Shown here piece by piece: positions 7,799 through 17,114 of a stretch of 64,000 bases of DNA (the stretch's first letter is position 1; each line of letters begins with the position of its first letter). Position numbers and translations under genes: made by a program. The stretch covers positions 992,001 through 1,056,000 of the forward strand of contig NZ_CP014015.2 of the NCBI RefSeq assembly GCF_001559075.2, read 5' to 3'. The notes beneath the pieces were generated by a model. It did not search any database. It was not told the origin of the DNA and worked only from the letters and a program-made list of their open reading frames with translations. Source of the stretch: Citrobacter amalonaticus. Lineage in GTDB: Bacteria; Pseudomonadota; Gammaproteobacteria; Enterobacterales; Enterobacteriaceae.

Positions 7799-8986
7799 AT
7801 GAAAACTGTTAATGAGCTGATAAAGGATATCAATTCGCTGACCTCACACCTTCACGAGAAGGATTTTTTGCTAACGTGGGAACAGACGCCGGATGAACTG
7901 AAACAAGTCCTGGACGTCGCTGCTGCGCTGAAGATGCTGCGTGCCGAAAACATCGCGACCAAAGTCTTCAATAGTGGATTAGGGATTTCCGTTTTCCGCG
8001 ATAACTCCACCCGTACCCGCTTCTCTTATGCGTCCGCCCTTAATCTGCTCGGCCTGGCTCAGCAGGATCTGGACGAAGGAAAATCACAAATCGCGCACGG
8101 TGAAACCGTCCGCGAAACGGCCAATATGATCTCCTTCTGCGCCGACGCCATTGGTATTCGCGACGACATGTATCTTGGTGCGGGCAACGCCTATATGCGT
8201 GAAGTCGGTGCCGCGCTGGATGACGGCTACAAACAGGGCGTGCTGCCACAGCGTCCGGCGTTAGTTAACCTGCAATGCGATATCGACCACCCGACGCAGG
8301 CGATGGCGGATCTGGCCTGGCTGCGTGAACACTTCGGTTCGCTGGAAAACCTTAAGGGTAAAAAAATCGCCATGACCTGGGCCTACTCACCCAGTTACGG
8401 CAAACCCCTCTCCGTGCCGCAAGGTATTATCGGTCTGATGACCCGCTTCGGTATGGACGTCACCCTGGCACATCCGGAAGGATATGACCTTATTCCGGAC
8501 GTGATTGAAGTGGCGAAAAACAACGCGAACGCGTCCGGCGGCAGCTTCCGCCAGGTCACCAGTATGGAAGAAGCCTTCAAAGATGCCGACATCGTCTATC
8601 CGAAATCATGGGCACCTTACAAAGTGATGGAAGAGCGTACCGAACTTCTGCGCGCCAATGACCACGCAGCCCTGAAAGAGCTGGAAAGACAGTGCCTTGA
8701 GCAGAACGCAAAGCATAAAAACTGGCACTGCACTGAAGAAATGATGCAACTCACCCGCGACGGCGAAGCGCTGTATATGCACTGCCTACCTGCGGATATC
8801 AGCGGTGTCTCCTGCAAAGAAGGGGAAGTCACCGACGCCGTATTCGAAAAATACCGCATCGCGACGTACAAAGAAGCCAGCTGGAAGCCCTACATCATCG
8901 CCGCGATGATCCTCTCCCGCAAATATCCGAAGCCTGGCGTGCTGCTGGAGCAGTTGTTGAAAGAAGCGCAACCGCGCGTGAAATAA
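7799..8986 (+). CDS. ygeW: YgeW, aspartate/ornithine carbamoyltransferase-family enzyme
   Basis: 395 residues. The carbamoyl-phosphate loop STRTR is present (NSTRTRFSYASAL, about 78-90), as are the DHPTQAM and HCLPADI motifs of transcarbamylases. The second-substrate segments differ from those of ordinary aspartate or ornithine carbamoyltransferases, so the substrate is not evident. With carbamate kinase YqeA in the same operon, the reverse reaction is likely: phosphorolysis of a carbamoylated purine breakdown product to carbamoyl phosphate. The start is ATG 7799 with AGGA 7 nt upstream, and it opens the operon. Confidence 0.9.
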   Translation: MKTVNELIKDINSLTSHLHEKDFLLTWEQTPDELKQVLDVAAALKMLRAENIATKVFNSGLGISVFRDNSTRTRFSYASALNLLGLAQQDLDEGKSQIAHGETVRETANMISFCADAIGIRDDMYLGAGNAYMREVGAALDDGYKQGVLPQRPALVNLQCDIDHPTQAMADLAWLREHFGSLENLKGKKIAMTWAYSPSYGKPLSVPQGIIGLMTRFGMDVTLAHPEGYDLIPDVIEVAKNNANASGGSFRQVTSMEEAFKDADIVYPKSWAPYKVMEERTELLRANDHAALKELERQCLEQNAKHKNWHCTEEMMQLTRDGEALYMHCLPADISGVSCKEGEVTDAVFEKYRIATYKEASWKPYIIAAMILSRKYPKPGVLLEQLLKEAQPRVK

Positions 8987-8992
8987 CCCCCC

Positions 8993-9016
8993 AGAGCCGA
9001 CCTGCCGGTCGGCTCT
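8993..9016 (+). repeat. intercistronic hairpin, ygeW-ygeX
   Basis: AGAGCCGACC-TGCC-GGTCGGCTCT forms a perfect 10-bp stem with a 4-nt loop. No T-run follows. It ends 27 bp before the ygeX start. It probably affects mRNA processing, stability or partial termination. Confidence 0.7.
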
Positions 9017-9043
9017 CCTTTCCGGAGGCCAAAAGGATAGGAT

Positions 9044-10240
9044 ATGTCCGTTTTCTCATTGAAGATCGATATTGCCGACAATCGCTTTTATAACGGTGAA
9101 ACGTCGCCCCTTTTTTCGCAAAAACAGGCCAAAGCCGCTCGTCAGTTTCATCAAAAGATCGCTGGCTACCACCCAACGCCGCTCTGTGCGCTGGATGACC
9201 TTGCCTGCCTGTTCGGCGTGAAGAAAATTCTCGTCAAAGATGAATCAAAACGCTTTGGACTGAACGCGTTCAAGATGCTCGGCGGAGCCTGGGCCATCGC
9301 CTGCCTGCTGTGCGAGAAATATCATCTTGATATTGAGACGCTCTCTTTCGAGCAACTCAAAAACGCCATCGGCGAAAAAATGACGTTTGCCACCACCACC
9401 GACGGTAACCACGGTCGCGGTATTGCCTGGGCGGCACAACAGCTCGGACAACATGCGGTGATTTACATGCCGAAAGGCTCGGCGCAAGAGCGCGTGGACG
9501 CCATTCTCAACCTCGGCGCGGAGTGCATCGTCACCGACATGAACTATGACGATACCGTCCGTCTGACCATGCAGCACGCCCAACAAAACGGCTGGGAAGT
9601 GGTGCAGGACACCGCCTGGGAAGGTTACACCAAAATCCCCACCTGGATTATGCAGGGCTACGCCACGCTGGCCGATGAGGCCGTTGAGCAAATGCGTGCC
9701 CTGGGCGTCACGCCGACCCACGTGCTGTTACAGGCTGGCGTGGGTGCCATGGCGGGCGGCGTGCTGGGCTACCTGGTCGACGTCTATGGCCCGCAAAACC
9801 TGCACAGCATTATCGTCGAACCCGACAAAGCGGACTGCATTTATCGTTCCGGCGTGAAAGGCGACATCGTCAACGTCGGGGGCGATATGGCGACCATCAT
9901 GGCCGGTCTGGCCTGTGGTGAACCTAACCCGCTCGGCTGGGAAATTCTGCGCAACTGCGCCACCCAATTTATCTCCTGCCAGGACAGCGTCGCCGCGCTG
10001 GGCATGCGCGTGCTGGGTAATCCTTTTGGCAGCGACCCACGCGTGATCTCCGGAGAGTCCGGCGCCGTAGGGTTGGGCGTTCTGGCTGCCGTCCATTATC
10101 ACCCGCAGCGCCAGGCCCTAATGGACAAACTGGCGTTAGATAAAGATGCCGTTGTGCTGGTCATCAGTACTGAAGGCGATACCGATGTGAAGCACTACCG
10201 TGAAGTGGTCTGGGAAGGCAAACATCCGGTCGCACTGTAA
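9044..10240 (+). CDS. ygeX: YgeX, 2,3-diaminopropionate ammonia-lyase
   Basis: 398 residues of the fold-type II PLP family. The enzyme converts 2,3-diaminopropionate to pyruvate and two ammonia. Lys77 in FGLNAFKMLGG is the expected Schiff-base lysine. A phosphate-binding glycine loop (GVGAMAGGV) is visible at about 236-244. In the purine cluster it would act late, releasing ammonia and pyruvate from the ring-derived three-carbon fragment; that placement is inference from operon position and recent work on gut urate-degrading bacteria. A hairpin separates it from ygeW. Confidence 0.92.
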   Translation: MSVFSLKIDIADNRFYNGETSPLFSQKQAKAARQFHQKIAGYHPTPLCALDDLACLFGVKKILVKDESKRFGLNAFKMLGGAWAIACLLCEKYHLDIETLSFEQLKNAIGEKMTFATTTDGNHGRGIAWAAQQLGQHAVIYMPKGSAQERVDAILNLGAECIVTDMNYDDTVRLTMQHAQQNGWEVVQDTAWEGYTKIPTWIMQGYATLADEAVEQMRALGVTPTHVLLQAGVGAMAGGVLGYLVDVYGPQNLHSIIVEPDKADCIYRSGVKGDIVNVGGDMATIMAGLACGEPNPLGWEILRNCATQFISCQDSVAALGMRVLGNPFGSDPRVISGESGAVGLGVLAAVHYHPQRQALMDKLALDKDAVVLVISTEGDTDVKHYREVVWEGKHPVAL

Positions 10241-10257
10241 TCCCCCCTATTGGAAAA

Positions 10258-10281
10258 CGCTCCCCAGGAGATTCGGGAGCG
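10258..10281 (+). repeat. intercistronic hairpin, ygeX-ygeY
   Basis: CGCTCCC and GGGAGCG pair as a perfect 7-bp stem around a 10-nt loop, 17 bp before the ygeY ATG. No T-run follows. It is the second of a series of such hairpins in this operon. Confidence 0.55.
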
Positions 10282-10298
10282 AACACTGGAGAAAAGTC

Positions 10299-11510
10299 AT
10301 GGCTAAGCACATTCCTTTTAAACTGATTCTTGAAAAAGCAAACGACTACAAAGAAGACATGACGCGTTTCCTGCGCGACATGGTCGCCATTCCCAGCGAA
10401 AGCTGCGATGAAAAACGTGTTATCCATCGCATCAAACAAGAAATGGAGAAAGTGGGTTTCGATAAAGTCGAGATCGACCCGATGGGCAATATTCTGGGGT
10501 ACATCGGCCATGGTCCGCGCCTGGTCGCAATGGACGCGCATATCGACACGGTCGGTATCGGCAACATCAACAACTGGAATTTCGATCCCTATGAAGGGAT
10601 GGAGACCGACGAACTGATCGGCGGACGCGGCACGTCTGACCAGGAAGGCGGCATGGCGTCCATGGTTTACGCCGGGAAGATCATAAAAGATCTCGGCCTG
10701 GAAGATGAGTACACGCTGCTGGTCACCGGTACGGTACAGGAAGAGGACTGCGATGGTCTGTGCTGGCAGTACATCATCGAGCAATCCGGTATCCGTCCGG
10801 AATTTGTCGTCAGCACCGAGCCGACCGATTGCCAGGTTTATCGTGGACAGCGCGGACGCATGGAAATACGCATTGATGTGCAGGGAGTTAGCTGCCACGG
10901 TTCCGCCCCGGAACGCGGTGATAACGCCATCTTCAAAATGGGCCCAATCCTCAACGAGTTGCAGGAATTGTCACAACATCTGGCCTGGGATGATTTCCTC
11001 GGTAAAGGGACCTTAACCGTTTCCGAAATCTTCTTCACCTCACCCAGCCGCTGCGCCGTGGCGGACAGTTGCGCTGTCTCTATCGACCGTCGTCTGACCT
11101 GGGGTGAAACCTGGGAAGGCGCGCTGGAAGAGATCCGCGCCCTACCAGCAGTGAAAAAAGCCAATGCGGTGGTCTCGATGTACAACTATGACCGCCCCTC
11201 CTGGACCGGGCTGGTTTACCCGACCGAATGCTACTTCCCAACCTGGAAAGTGGAAGAAGATCACTTCACCGTCAAAGCGCTGGTCAATGCCTATGAAGGC
11301 CTGTTCGGCAAAGCACCGGTGGTCGACAAGTGGACGTTCTCCACCAACGGTGTATCGATTATGGGACGTCACGGTATTCCGGTGATCGGTTTTGGTCCGG
11401 GTAAAGAACCCGAAGCCCACGCGCCAAACGAAAAAACCTGGAAATCACATCTGGTGACCTGCGCCGCGATGTACGCTGCCATTCCACTGTCCTGGCTGGC
11501 AACGAAATAA
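10299..11510 (+). CDS. ygeY: YgeY, M20-family metallo-amidohydrolase/peptidase
   Basis: 403 residues with the dinuclear-metal M20 pattern: the His in MDAHIDTV (about 84), the Asp in GGRGTSDQEGG (about 114), the Glu pair in TGTVQEEDCDG (about 149), the Glu in STEPTD, and a late His in EPEAHAP. Family members hydrolyse amide or carbamoyl bonds (ArgE, DapE, carboxypeptidase and carbamoylase types). Here it probably cleaves a ring-opened purine intermediate; the exact substrate is not visible. The start ATG at 10299 follows TGGAG. A longer in-frame extension to 10200 would overlap ygeX and is rejected. Confidence 0.9.
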   Translation: MAKHIPFKLILEKANDYKEDMTRFLRDMVAIPSESCDEKRVIHRIKQEMEKVGFDKVEIDPMGNILGYIGHGPRLVAMDAHIDTVGIGNINNWNFDPYEGMETDELIGGRGTSDQEGGMASMVYAGKIIKDLGLEDEYTLLVTGTVQEEDCDGLCWQYIIEQSGIRPEFVVSTEPTDCQVYRGQRGRMEIRIDVQGVSCHGSAPERGDNAIFKMGPILNELQELSQHLAWDDFLGKGTLTVSEIFFTSPSRCAVADSCAVSIDRRLTWGETWEGALEEIRALPAVKKANAVVSMYNYDRPSWTGLVYPTECYFPTWKVEEDHFTVKALVNAYEGLFGKAPVVDKWTFSTNGVSIMGRHGIPVIGFGPGKEPEAHAPNEKTWKSHLVTCAAMYAAIPLSWLATK

Positions 11511-11523
11511 CGATCCACCTGTC

Positions 11524-11543
11524 TCCCCCGGTTTACCGGGGGA
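11524..11543 (+). repeat. intercistronic hairpin, ygeY-hyuA
   Basis: TCCCCCGG-TTTA-CCGGGGGA forms a perfect 8-bp stem with a tetraloop, followed only by TTT. It ends 15 bp before the hyuA start. It could act as a weak attenuator or an mRNA stability element. Confidence 0.65.
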
Positions 11544-11558
11544 TTTCTGGAGTGTGCT

Positions 11559-12965
11559 ATGCGTGTATTGATTAAAAATGGCATTGTCGTTAACGCCGAC
11601 GGACAGGCAAAACAGGACCTGCTGATTGAGAGCGGCATTGTTCGTCAACTGAACGCGGAGATTACGCCGCCCCCCTCGTGCGAAGTGATTGACGCTGCGG
11701 GATGCTACGTTTTTCCCGGCGGCGTTGATGTACATACGCATTTCAATATCGACACCGGACTCGCCCGTAGCTGTGATGATTTTTTTACCGGTACCCGCGC
11801 CGCTGCGTGTGGCGGTACAACAACCATTATCGACCATATGGGATTTGGTCCGACGGGCTGTCGCTTGCGCCATCAACTGGAGGTCTACCAAGGGTACGCC
11901 GCGCATAAAGCAGCGATCGACTACAGCTTCCACGGCGTTATTCAGCACGTCAATCATGCCATCCTCGATGAGATCCCGATGATGGTGGAAGAAGGCATCA
12001 GCAGCTTTAAGCTCTATCTGACCTACCAGTACAAACTCAACGATGATGAAACCTTGCAGGTGCTGCGTCGTTTGCACAAGTCCGGCGCGCTGACCACCGT
12101 CCACCCGGAAAACGACGCCGCTATCGCCAGTAAACGGGCCGAATTCATTGCCGCTGGCTTAACGTCGCCACGCTATCACGCCCTGAGCAGACCGCTGGAA
12201 TGTGAAGCCGAAGCCATCGCCCGGATGATTAACCTTGCGCAGATCGCGGGGAACGCGCCGTTGTACATCGTCCACTTATCCAACGGTCTGGGGCTGGACT
12301 ATTTACGCCTGGCGAAAGCGAATCACCAGCCCGTGTGGATAGAGACCTGTCCACAATATCTGCTGCTGGATGAACGTCGTTATGACGGGGAAGACGGCCT
12401 GAACTTCATTCTCAGCCCGCCGTTACGCAATGTACGTGAGCAGGACAAGCTCTGGTGCGGTATCAGTGACGGCGCCATTGACGTCGTGGCGACTGACCAC
12501 TGCACCTTCTCAATGGCGCAGCGCCAGCAGATCTCAGGCGGCGATTTCAGCCGCTGCCCGAATGGTTTGCCCGGCGTCGAAAACCGCCTGCAACTGCTCT
12601 TTTCCGAAGGCGTGATGAGCGGGCGAATTACCCCTGAGCGCTTTGTTGCGTTAACCAGTGCGATGCCTGCCAGGCTGTTCGGTTTGTGGCCTCAGAAGGG
12701 GCTACTGGCACCAGGCTCTGATGGCGATGTGGTGATTATCGATCCTCGCCAGAGCCAGACGATCCATCATGCCCACCTGCACGATAACGCCGATTATTCG
12801 CCCTGGGAGGGGTTCCGCTGTCAGGGTGCGATTGTCAGAACGCTGTCGCGTGGCGAAACGATCTTCTGCGATGGCGTCTTTACAGGGAAAGCAGGCCGGG
12901 GCCGCTTCTTACGACGTAAGCCGTTTACCCCACCCGGCGCTTGTGAAACAGACAACTGTGTATGA
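11559..12965 (+). CDS. hyuA: HyuA, D-hydantoinase/dihydropyrimidinase-type amidohydrolase
   Basis: 468 residues of the cyclic amidohydrolase family. Zinc ligands appear in order: DVHTHFN (about 59-65), the probable carboxylated Lys in SFKLYLTYQYK (about 150), and the His residues in TVHPEND and YIVHLSNG. The Asp in VATDHCTF is near 313. It hydrolyses hydantoin or dihydropyrimidine rings, and in this operon it is the best candidate for opening a ring of a reduced or hydrated purine. The start is ATG 11559 with TGGAG upstream. The C-terminus is slightly longer than the E. coli protein as I recall it. Confidence 0.9.
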   Translation: MRVLIKNGIVVNADGQAKQDLLIESGIVRQLNAEITPPPSCEVIDAAGCYVFPGGVDVHTHFNIDTGLARSCDDFFTGTRAAACGGTTTIIDHMGFGPTGCRLRHQLEVYQGYAAHKAAIDYSFHGVIQHVNHAILDEIPMMVEEGISSFKLYLTYQYKLNDDETLQVLRRLHKSGALTTVHPENDAAIASKRAEFIAAGLTSPRYHALSRPLECEAEAIARMINLAQIAGNAPLYIVHLSNGLGLDYLRLAKANHQPVWIETCPQYLLLDERRYDGEDGLNFILSPPLRNVREQDKLWCGISDGAIDVVATDHCTFSMAQRQQISGGDFSRCPNGLPGVENRLQLLFSEGVMSGRITPERFVALTSAMPARLFGLWPQKGLLAPGSDGDVVIIDPRQSQTIHHAHLHDNADYSPWEGFRCQGAIVRTLSRGETIFCDGVFTGKAGRGRFLRRKPFTPPGACETDNCV

Positions 12966-12978
12966 TAAGTGAGGAAAA

Positions 12979-13911
12979 ATGAGGAAGAAAATTGTTCTCG
13001 CACTGGGTGGTAACGCGCTGGGTGAGGATCTGGCCGGACAGATGCAAGCCGTCAAAATCACCGCGCAGGCCATTGTGGATCTCATTGCGCAGGGTCATGA
13101 GGTTATCGTGACTCACGGTAATGGGCCGCAGGTGGGTATGATTAACCAGGCATTCGAAGCCGCGGCAAAAACAGAGGCGCACTCGCCAATGCTGCCGATG
13201 TCCGTTTGCGTGGCATTGAGCCAGGGCTATATCGGTTACGATCTGCAAAACGCACTACGCGAAGAATTGCTCTCACGCGGGATGCACAAACCGGTCGCCA
13301 CGCTGGTGACGCAGGTAGAAGTCGATGCCCACGATCCTGCGTTCCTGAATCCCACTAAACCCATCGGTTCATTCTTCACGCAGCAGGAAGCGGAACAGCT
13401 GGAGAAACAAGGTTATACACTCAAAGAAGATGCCGGTCGCGGTTATCGTCGTGTCGTGGCTTCGCCTAAGCCGGTGGACATCATTGAGAAAGAGACCGTC
13501 AACGCGCTGGTTGAGGCCGGACAGGTGGTCATTACCGTGGGCGGAGGGGGAATTCCCGTGATTCGCGAAGGCAACCATCTGCGTGGCGCCAGTGCGGTGA
13601 TCGACAAGGACTGGGCCAGCGCTCGCCTGGCAGAGATGATCGATGCGGATATGCTTATTATCCTGACGGCGGTCGAAAAAGTGGCCATTAACTTCGGTAA
13701 AGAAAATGAGCAATGGCTGGATCGCCTGTCGTTGAGTGATGCGGAACGCTTTATCAGCGAGGGGCATTTCGCCAAAGGTTCTATGTTGCCGAAAGTTGAG
13801 GCCGCAGCGTCGTTCGCTCGCTCCCGTCCCGGTCGGGAAGCCCTGATTACGGTGCTCAGTAAAGCGAAAGAAGGGATTGAAGGAAAAACAGGAACCGTGA
13901 TCTGCCAGTAA
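12979..13911 (+). CDS. yqeA: YqeA, carbamate kinase-family enzyme
   Basis: 310 residues of the amino-acid kinase fold. ALGGNALG is at the N-terminus and THGNGPQVGM at about 48-57, both typical of carbamate kinase. Carbamate kinase transfers phosphate from carbamoyl phosphate to ADP, giving ATP, ammonia and CO2. It lies 13 bp after hyuA with GAGGA upstream, and is the last gene of the ygeW operon. Together with YgeW it gives the pathway an ATP-yielding end, by inference. Confidence 0.92.
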   Translation: MRKKIVLALGGNALGEDLAGQMQAVKITAQAIVDLIAQGHEVIVTHGNGPQVGMINQAFEAAAKTEAHSPMLPMSVCVALSQGYIGYDLQNALREELLSRGMHKPVATLVTQVEVDAHDPAFLNPTKPIGSFFTQQEAEQLEKQGYTLKEDAGRGYRRVVASPKPVDIIEKETVNALVEAGQVVITVGGGGIPVIREGNHLRGASAVIDKDWASARLAEMIDADMLIILTAVEKVAINFGKENEQWLDRLSLSDAERFISEGHFAKGSMLPKVEAAASFARSRPGREALITVLSKAKEGIEGKTGTVICQ

Positions 13912-13922
13912 TCTTATGCGTT

Positions 13923-13971
13923 CGCCGGGGGGGCTTCGCTTACCCGGCCTGGCTCCTCCCTGGCCGGGTAA
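13923..13971. repeat. REP-like inverted repeats between convergent yqeA and yqeB
   Basis: A GC-rich REP-like motif is followed by TTACCCGGCC (13940-13949) and GGCCGGGTAA (13962-13971), an exact 10-bp inverted repeat. Its place between convergent genes suits a bidirectional transcript end. Confidence 0.65.
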
Positions 13972-13996
13972 ACATGGCGCCATCTGGCCATTCACA

Positions 13997-15622
13997 TTAC
14001 GCCACTTCAAGCACCTCATTCGTTGACTTCACCCCCTGATGCATCAGCATCATGAGCGCTTCCAGCACACCGCCGCCTATCGCTCTCGCCTTATCGGAGA
14101 CGCTGGTAAAATCGGCCGTCTCGCCGCGTGGGTCGATATCACCGATCTTAAATCCTCCCACCACCGCCAGACCGTCACTTAACAGGCCGCGCACCATACC
14201 CGATAGCGGCGCTTTGATTTCGTGCTCCCCAATCCAGGCAATGACGTCCCCCTCTTCCACCAGATCGCCTAGTTTCACCCTGGCGCGCATGATGCCTGCG
14301 GCGGGCGCACGGATCACACGCCGTGCGGTATGCCCCATGATGTTGCCGGGTATCCCGGTATTTTCTTGTGCACAACCGGCGTAAATCACCTGTCCCAGCC
14401 AGTGTCCACGATTCGTTTCAATCACCGCATGACAGTCTTCACCCGCAGTAAACCCAGGCCCCAACGCAATGGTCACGGGAGCCATCTCTTTTCGCGTACC
14501 CAGATTTTGTTTCGCCAGAATCGCATCCACTACGCAGACGGGTTTTAGCGCATCGATCAACGAACCTGCGGGATCGACCAGAATCGGGATAAAACCGCGT
14601 TCGGCTAACGCCGCCGCTTCTGCCGACGAGGTGGCCAGCCGTGCCGTCACGCCTTCCACGATCATTTCACCATCAAAGACGGCCTGCGCAAAGGCGACAC
14701 TACGGCGAATGACGGTCGGTTTTTCCACTTCCAGCATGATCACTTTGAAACCGGCATGGAACAATCGCAGCGCTACGCCGCTGGCAATATCCCCTGCACC
14801 GCGAATCACCACGCGCTGATGGCCGGACGGATGCGCGGCGCGCATCATCAGTCCGCCAGGCGCATTATTTTTGACCTGTAAGATCTCCGCCAGCACGCTG
14901 ACCGCAATTTCCTGCGGCGTTTCGGCGCCAATGTTGTAACCCACAGGCGCATGCAGGCGGGCAATGAGCTCTTCACCGACACCCTTTTCCCGCAACTGAC
15001 GCATGAATAACTGCACTTTGCGGCGGCTTGCCAGCAAACCCAACCACGCGACGGGTTGCTCGATCAATTTGTCCAGCGCTTCCCGATCCTGATTATTCGT
15101 TGCGATAAGCACAAAGTTGTCCGGACGGATCTCCAGCGCATCCACTGCCGCGGTAAAAGAATCGGCATGTAACAACTGTACCGATGGAGGGAAAGCCTCC
15201 GGATTAACACTCTCGCGATAAACATCCGCCACGGCAATATCAAACCCTAACAGCGCCGCCCCCTGGGCAATCGCCCGGTTCACATGCCCGCCGCCGATTA
15301 ACACCAGTCGCGGGCGCAGGCCGTGTACGCTAATAAAGACCGACATTGCGCCGCCGCAGTCCGAGCCGACGGCATCAGCGCCGTTGCGGGCCATCCGGCC
15401 ATGAAACATACGCGGCTTTCTCTCCTGTAACGCCAGCAGCGCCTCGGCGATCACCTTGCGCTCCACCATGCCACCGCCGATAGTCCCGACGATAGACCCA
15501 TCCTGATGTACCAGCATCTGTGCCGAATGGCGGGGCGTGGAACCCCGGCTATCGACAATCTGTGCCAGCGCAAATGGGCGGTTTTGCTCTTCAAGTTTTG
15601 CAGCCTCTGTGAAAATATTCAT
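13997..15622 (-). CDS. yqeB: YqeB, XdhC/CoxI-like molybdenum hydroxylase maturation protein
   Basis: 541 residues. The N-terminal half matches the XdhC/CoxI family (VDSRGSTPRHSAQM, about 23-36; GTIGGGMVERKV, about 46-57; a Rossmann segment LIGGGHVNRAI near 128). The C-terminal half carries another Rossmann-like stretch (RGAGDIASGVALRL, about 271). This family is tied to maturation of selenium-dependent molybdenum hydroxylases. It may help insert selenium or sulfur into XdhD or XdhA; this is inferred from family and location. The ATG at 15622 with TGAGG upstream is preferred over 15652. Confidence 0.88.
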   Translation of the reverse strand: MNIFTEAAKLEEQNRPFALAQIVDSRGSTPRHSAQMLVHQDGSIVGTIGGGMVERKVIAEALLALQERKPRMFHGRMARNGADAVGSDCGGAMSVFISVHGLRPRLVLIGGGHVNRAIAQGAALLGFDIAVADVYRESVNPEAFPPSVQLLHADSFTAAVDALEIRPDNFVLIATNNQDREALDKLIEQPVAWLGLLASRRKVQLFMRQLREKGVGEELIARLHAPVGYNIGAETPQEIAVSVLAEILQVKNNAPGGLMMRAAHPSGHQRVVIRGAGDIASGVALRLFHAGFKVIMLEVEKPTVIRRSVAFAQAVFDGEMIVEGVTARLATSSAEAAALAERGFIPILVDPAGSLIDALKPVCVVDAILAKQNLGTRKEMAPVTIALGPGFTAGEDCHAVIETNRGHWLGQVIYAGCAQENTGIPGNIMGHTARRVIRAPAAGIMRARVKLGDLVEEGDVIAWIGEHEIKAPLSGMVRGLLSDGLAVVGGFKIGDIDPRGETADFTSVSDKARAIGGGVLEALMMLMHQGVKSTNEVLEVA

Positions 15623-15670
15623 ACGAACCTCAATGGATATCCTTTCAGTCACCCGGTGTTCCCGGCGTCG

Positions 15671-16438
15671 CTATCTCACAAATCTGCGCGCGATTGCAGG
15701 CGTTTCCAGTGCATTCCCCAGCCAGATAGCCTGCACATCACCGTCTGATAACGGCTGGATGAGCTCGCGTTCATCAATGGCATTCTCAGATTGAGAAAAA
15801 CGATTGAGAAACCAGACGCGTCGACTGGCTGGCGGGGCATTTTTGAAAGCCCCCTGTGGGTGCTGAACCAGGCGGATAAGCGCCTTCAGCGATAAGGGGG
15901 ATCCCTCCGTCAGGCCTGTTATCCCGGCGAACTGCGGCCAGCGATGTACCTGCTCTGCCCCCACACTTTTCCCCAGAAGGTGTCCACCCATAACGGCAAT
16001 CACGCAGCAACTGCTTTCAGGTATGCAAGGTTCGTGCTCATCTGGCGCTTTAAGCGGCATTCCACGGGCGCCATCTGCCTCGACGAGAACCACGTCACAT
16101 TCCGAACGCCTGGCCAGAGCATCGATGGCGTCGGGTGAGAAACCACGCGCTTTTCCCAATGGCGCTTTCCACGACCGAAAGCAGGTTATGATGGGTTGCA
16201 TTAACACCTGATACGGCAGCCCGGCGGGCTCCCGACAGAAAAGGGTCGGCCAGGCCTGGTCAGGCAGAAACATATGCGTCGTCGTGGTGATAAATACCCG
16301 TCGACCTGATAATTGAAAGAGATGAGCAAGCCAGAAAAGAGTACTGGTTTTCCCACCAGCACCGACAATTGAAATAACCGTTGGCCGTTTCTGTGCACCT
16401 AAATCAAAGAATAAAGAAGCATGCCCCGATATACTCAT
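15671..16438 (-). CDS. yqeC: YqeC, P-loop accessory protein of selenium-dependent molybdenum hydroxylases
   Basis: 255 residues. A nucleotide-binding motif VGAGGKTSTLFWLA lies near the N-terminus (about 25-38), followed by VFITTTTHMF and LVEADGARGMPLKAP (about 140), the usual signature of the YqeC family. The start ATG at 16438 has a good GAGAGG site; an upstream ATG at 16474 has none. It lies just upstream of yqeB on the same strand and is divergent from mocA. The exact reaction is unknown to me. Confidence 0.87.
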   Translation of the reverse strand: MSISGHASLFFDLGAQKRPTVISIVGAGGKTSTLFWLAHLFQLSGRRVFITTTTHMFLPDQAWPTLFCREPAGLPYQVLMQPIITCFRSWKAPLGKARGFSPDAIDALARRSECDVVLVEADGARGMPLKAPDEHEPCIPESSCCVIAVMGGHLLGKSVGAEQVHRWPQFAGITGLTEGSPLSLKALIRLVQHPQGAFKNAPPASRRVWFLNRFSQSENAIDERELIQPLSDGDVQAIWLGNALETPAIARRFVR

Positions 16439-16486
16439 AAGCCTCTCTGAAGTGACACAACGTCTAATAGACATTATGGAATCGCC

Positions 16487-17059
16487 ATGCCTATCGTCGA
16501 CTGTATAATTACTGCAGCTGGGTTATCATCCAGAATGGGAAAATGGAAAATGATGTTACCCTGGCACGAAGGAACAATTCTTGATGCAAGTATCAAAAAC
16601 GCGCTGCAATTTTGTAACAGGGTAATATTAGTTTCTGGTTACCGCGCAACTGAGATACATAATCGCTATGCGAATCAGCCCAATATCATTATTACGTACA
16701 ATCCGGATTATGCTCAGGGCTTATTTACGTCAATTAAGGTCGGCGCTGTCGCCGTGTACAGCGAGCACTGCTTCATCACGCACGGTGACATGCCTGAACT
16801 GAACAGCGATATTTTTCGTAAAATCTGGGTTTTACGCAACGATAACGCACTTATCCCTTGCTATCAGGGCCAGCCTGGTCATCCTATATTACTTTCCAAA
16901 AAATGCCTGTTGCAGGCCATCTCACAACCGGATGTCAGCAGTATGCGTCAGACATTGCTGCGCGGAAAACATAATATCATTGAAATAAACGATGCCCGAA
17001 TCACTCTGGATATTGATACTCCAGAGGATTTTATCAATGCGCAACGTCGACACAGATAA
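16487..17059 (+). CDS. mocA: MocA (YgfJ), molybdenum cofactor cytidylyltransferase
   Basis: 190 residues of the MobA-like nucleotidyltransferase fold. The signature AAGLSSRMGKWKMMLPW is at about 10-26. The enzyme transfers CMP to molybdopterin, giving the cytosine dinucleotide cofactor used by xanthine-dehydrogenase-family enzymes such as XdhA and XdhD. No strong ribosome binding site precedes the ATG. The gene's DNA is more AT-rich than its neighbours. It is divergent from yqeC with only a 48-bp gap. Confidence 0.88.
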   Translation: MPIVDCIITAAGLSSRMGKWKMMLPWHEGTILDASIKNALQFCNRVILVSGYRATEIHNRYANQPNIIITYNPDYAQGLFTSIKVGAVAVYSEHCFITHGDMPELNSDIFRKIWVLRNDNALIPCYQGQPGHPILLSKKCLLQAISQPDVSSMRQTLLRGKHNIIEINDARITLDIDTPEDFINAQRRHR

Positions 17060-17114
17060 ATAGTAAATACGGAGTTAAACGATTGCGTTCAAATATTTCC
17101 CTCCTCATTTTTCA

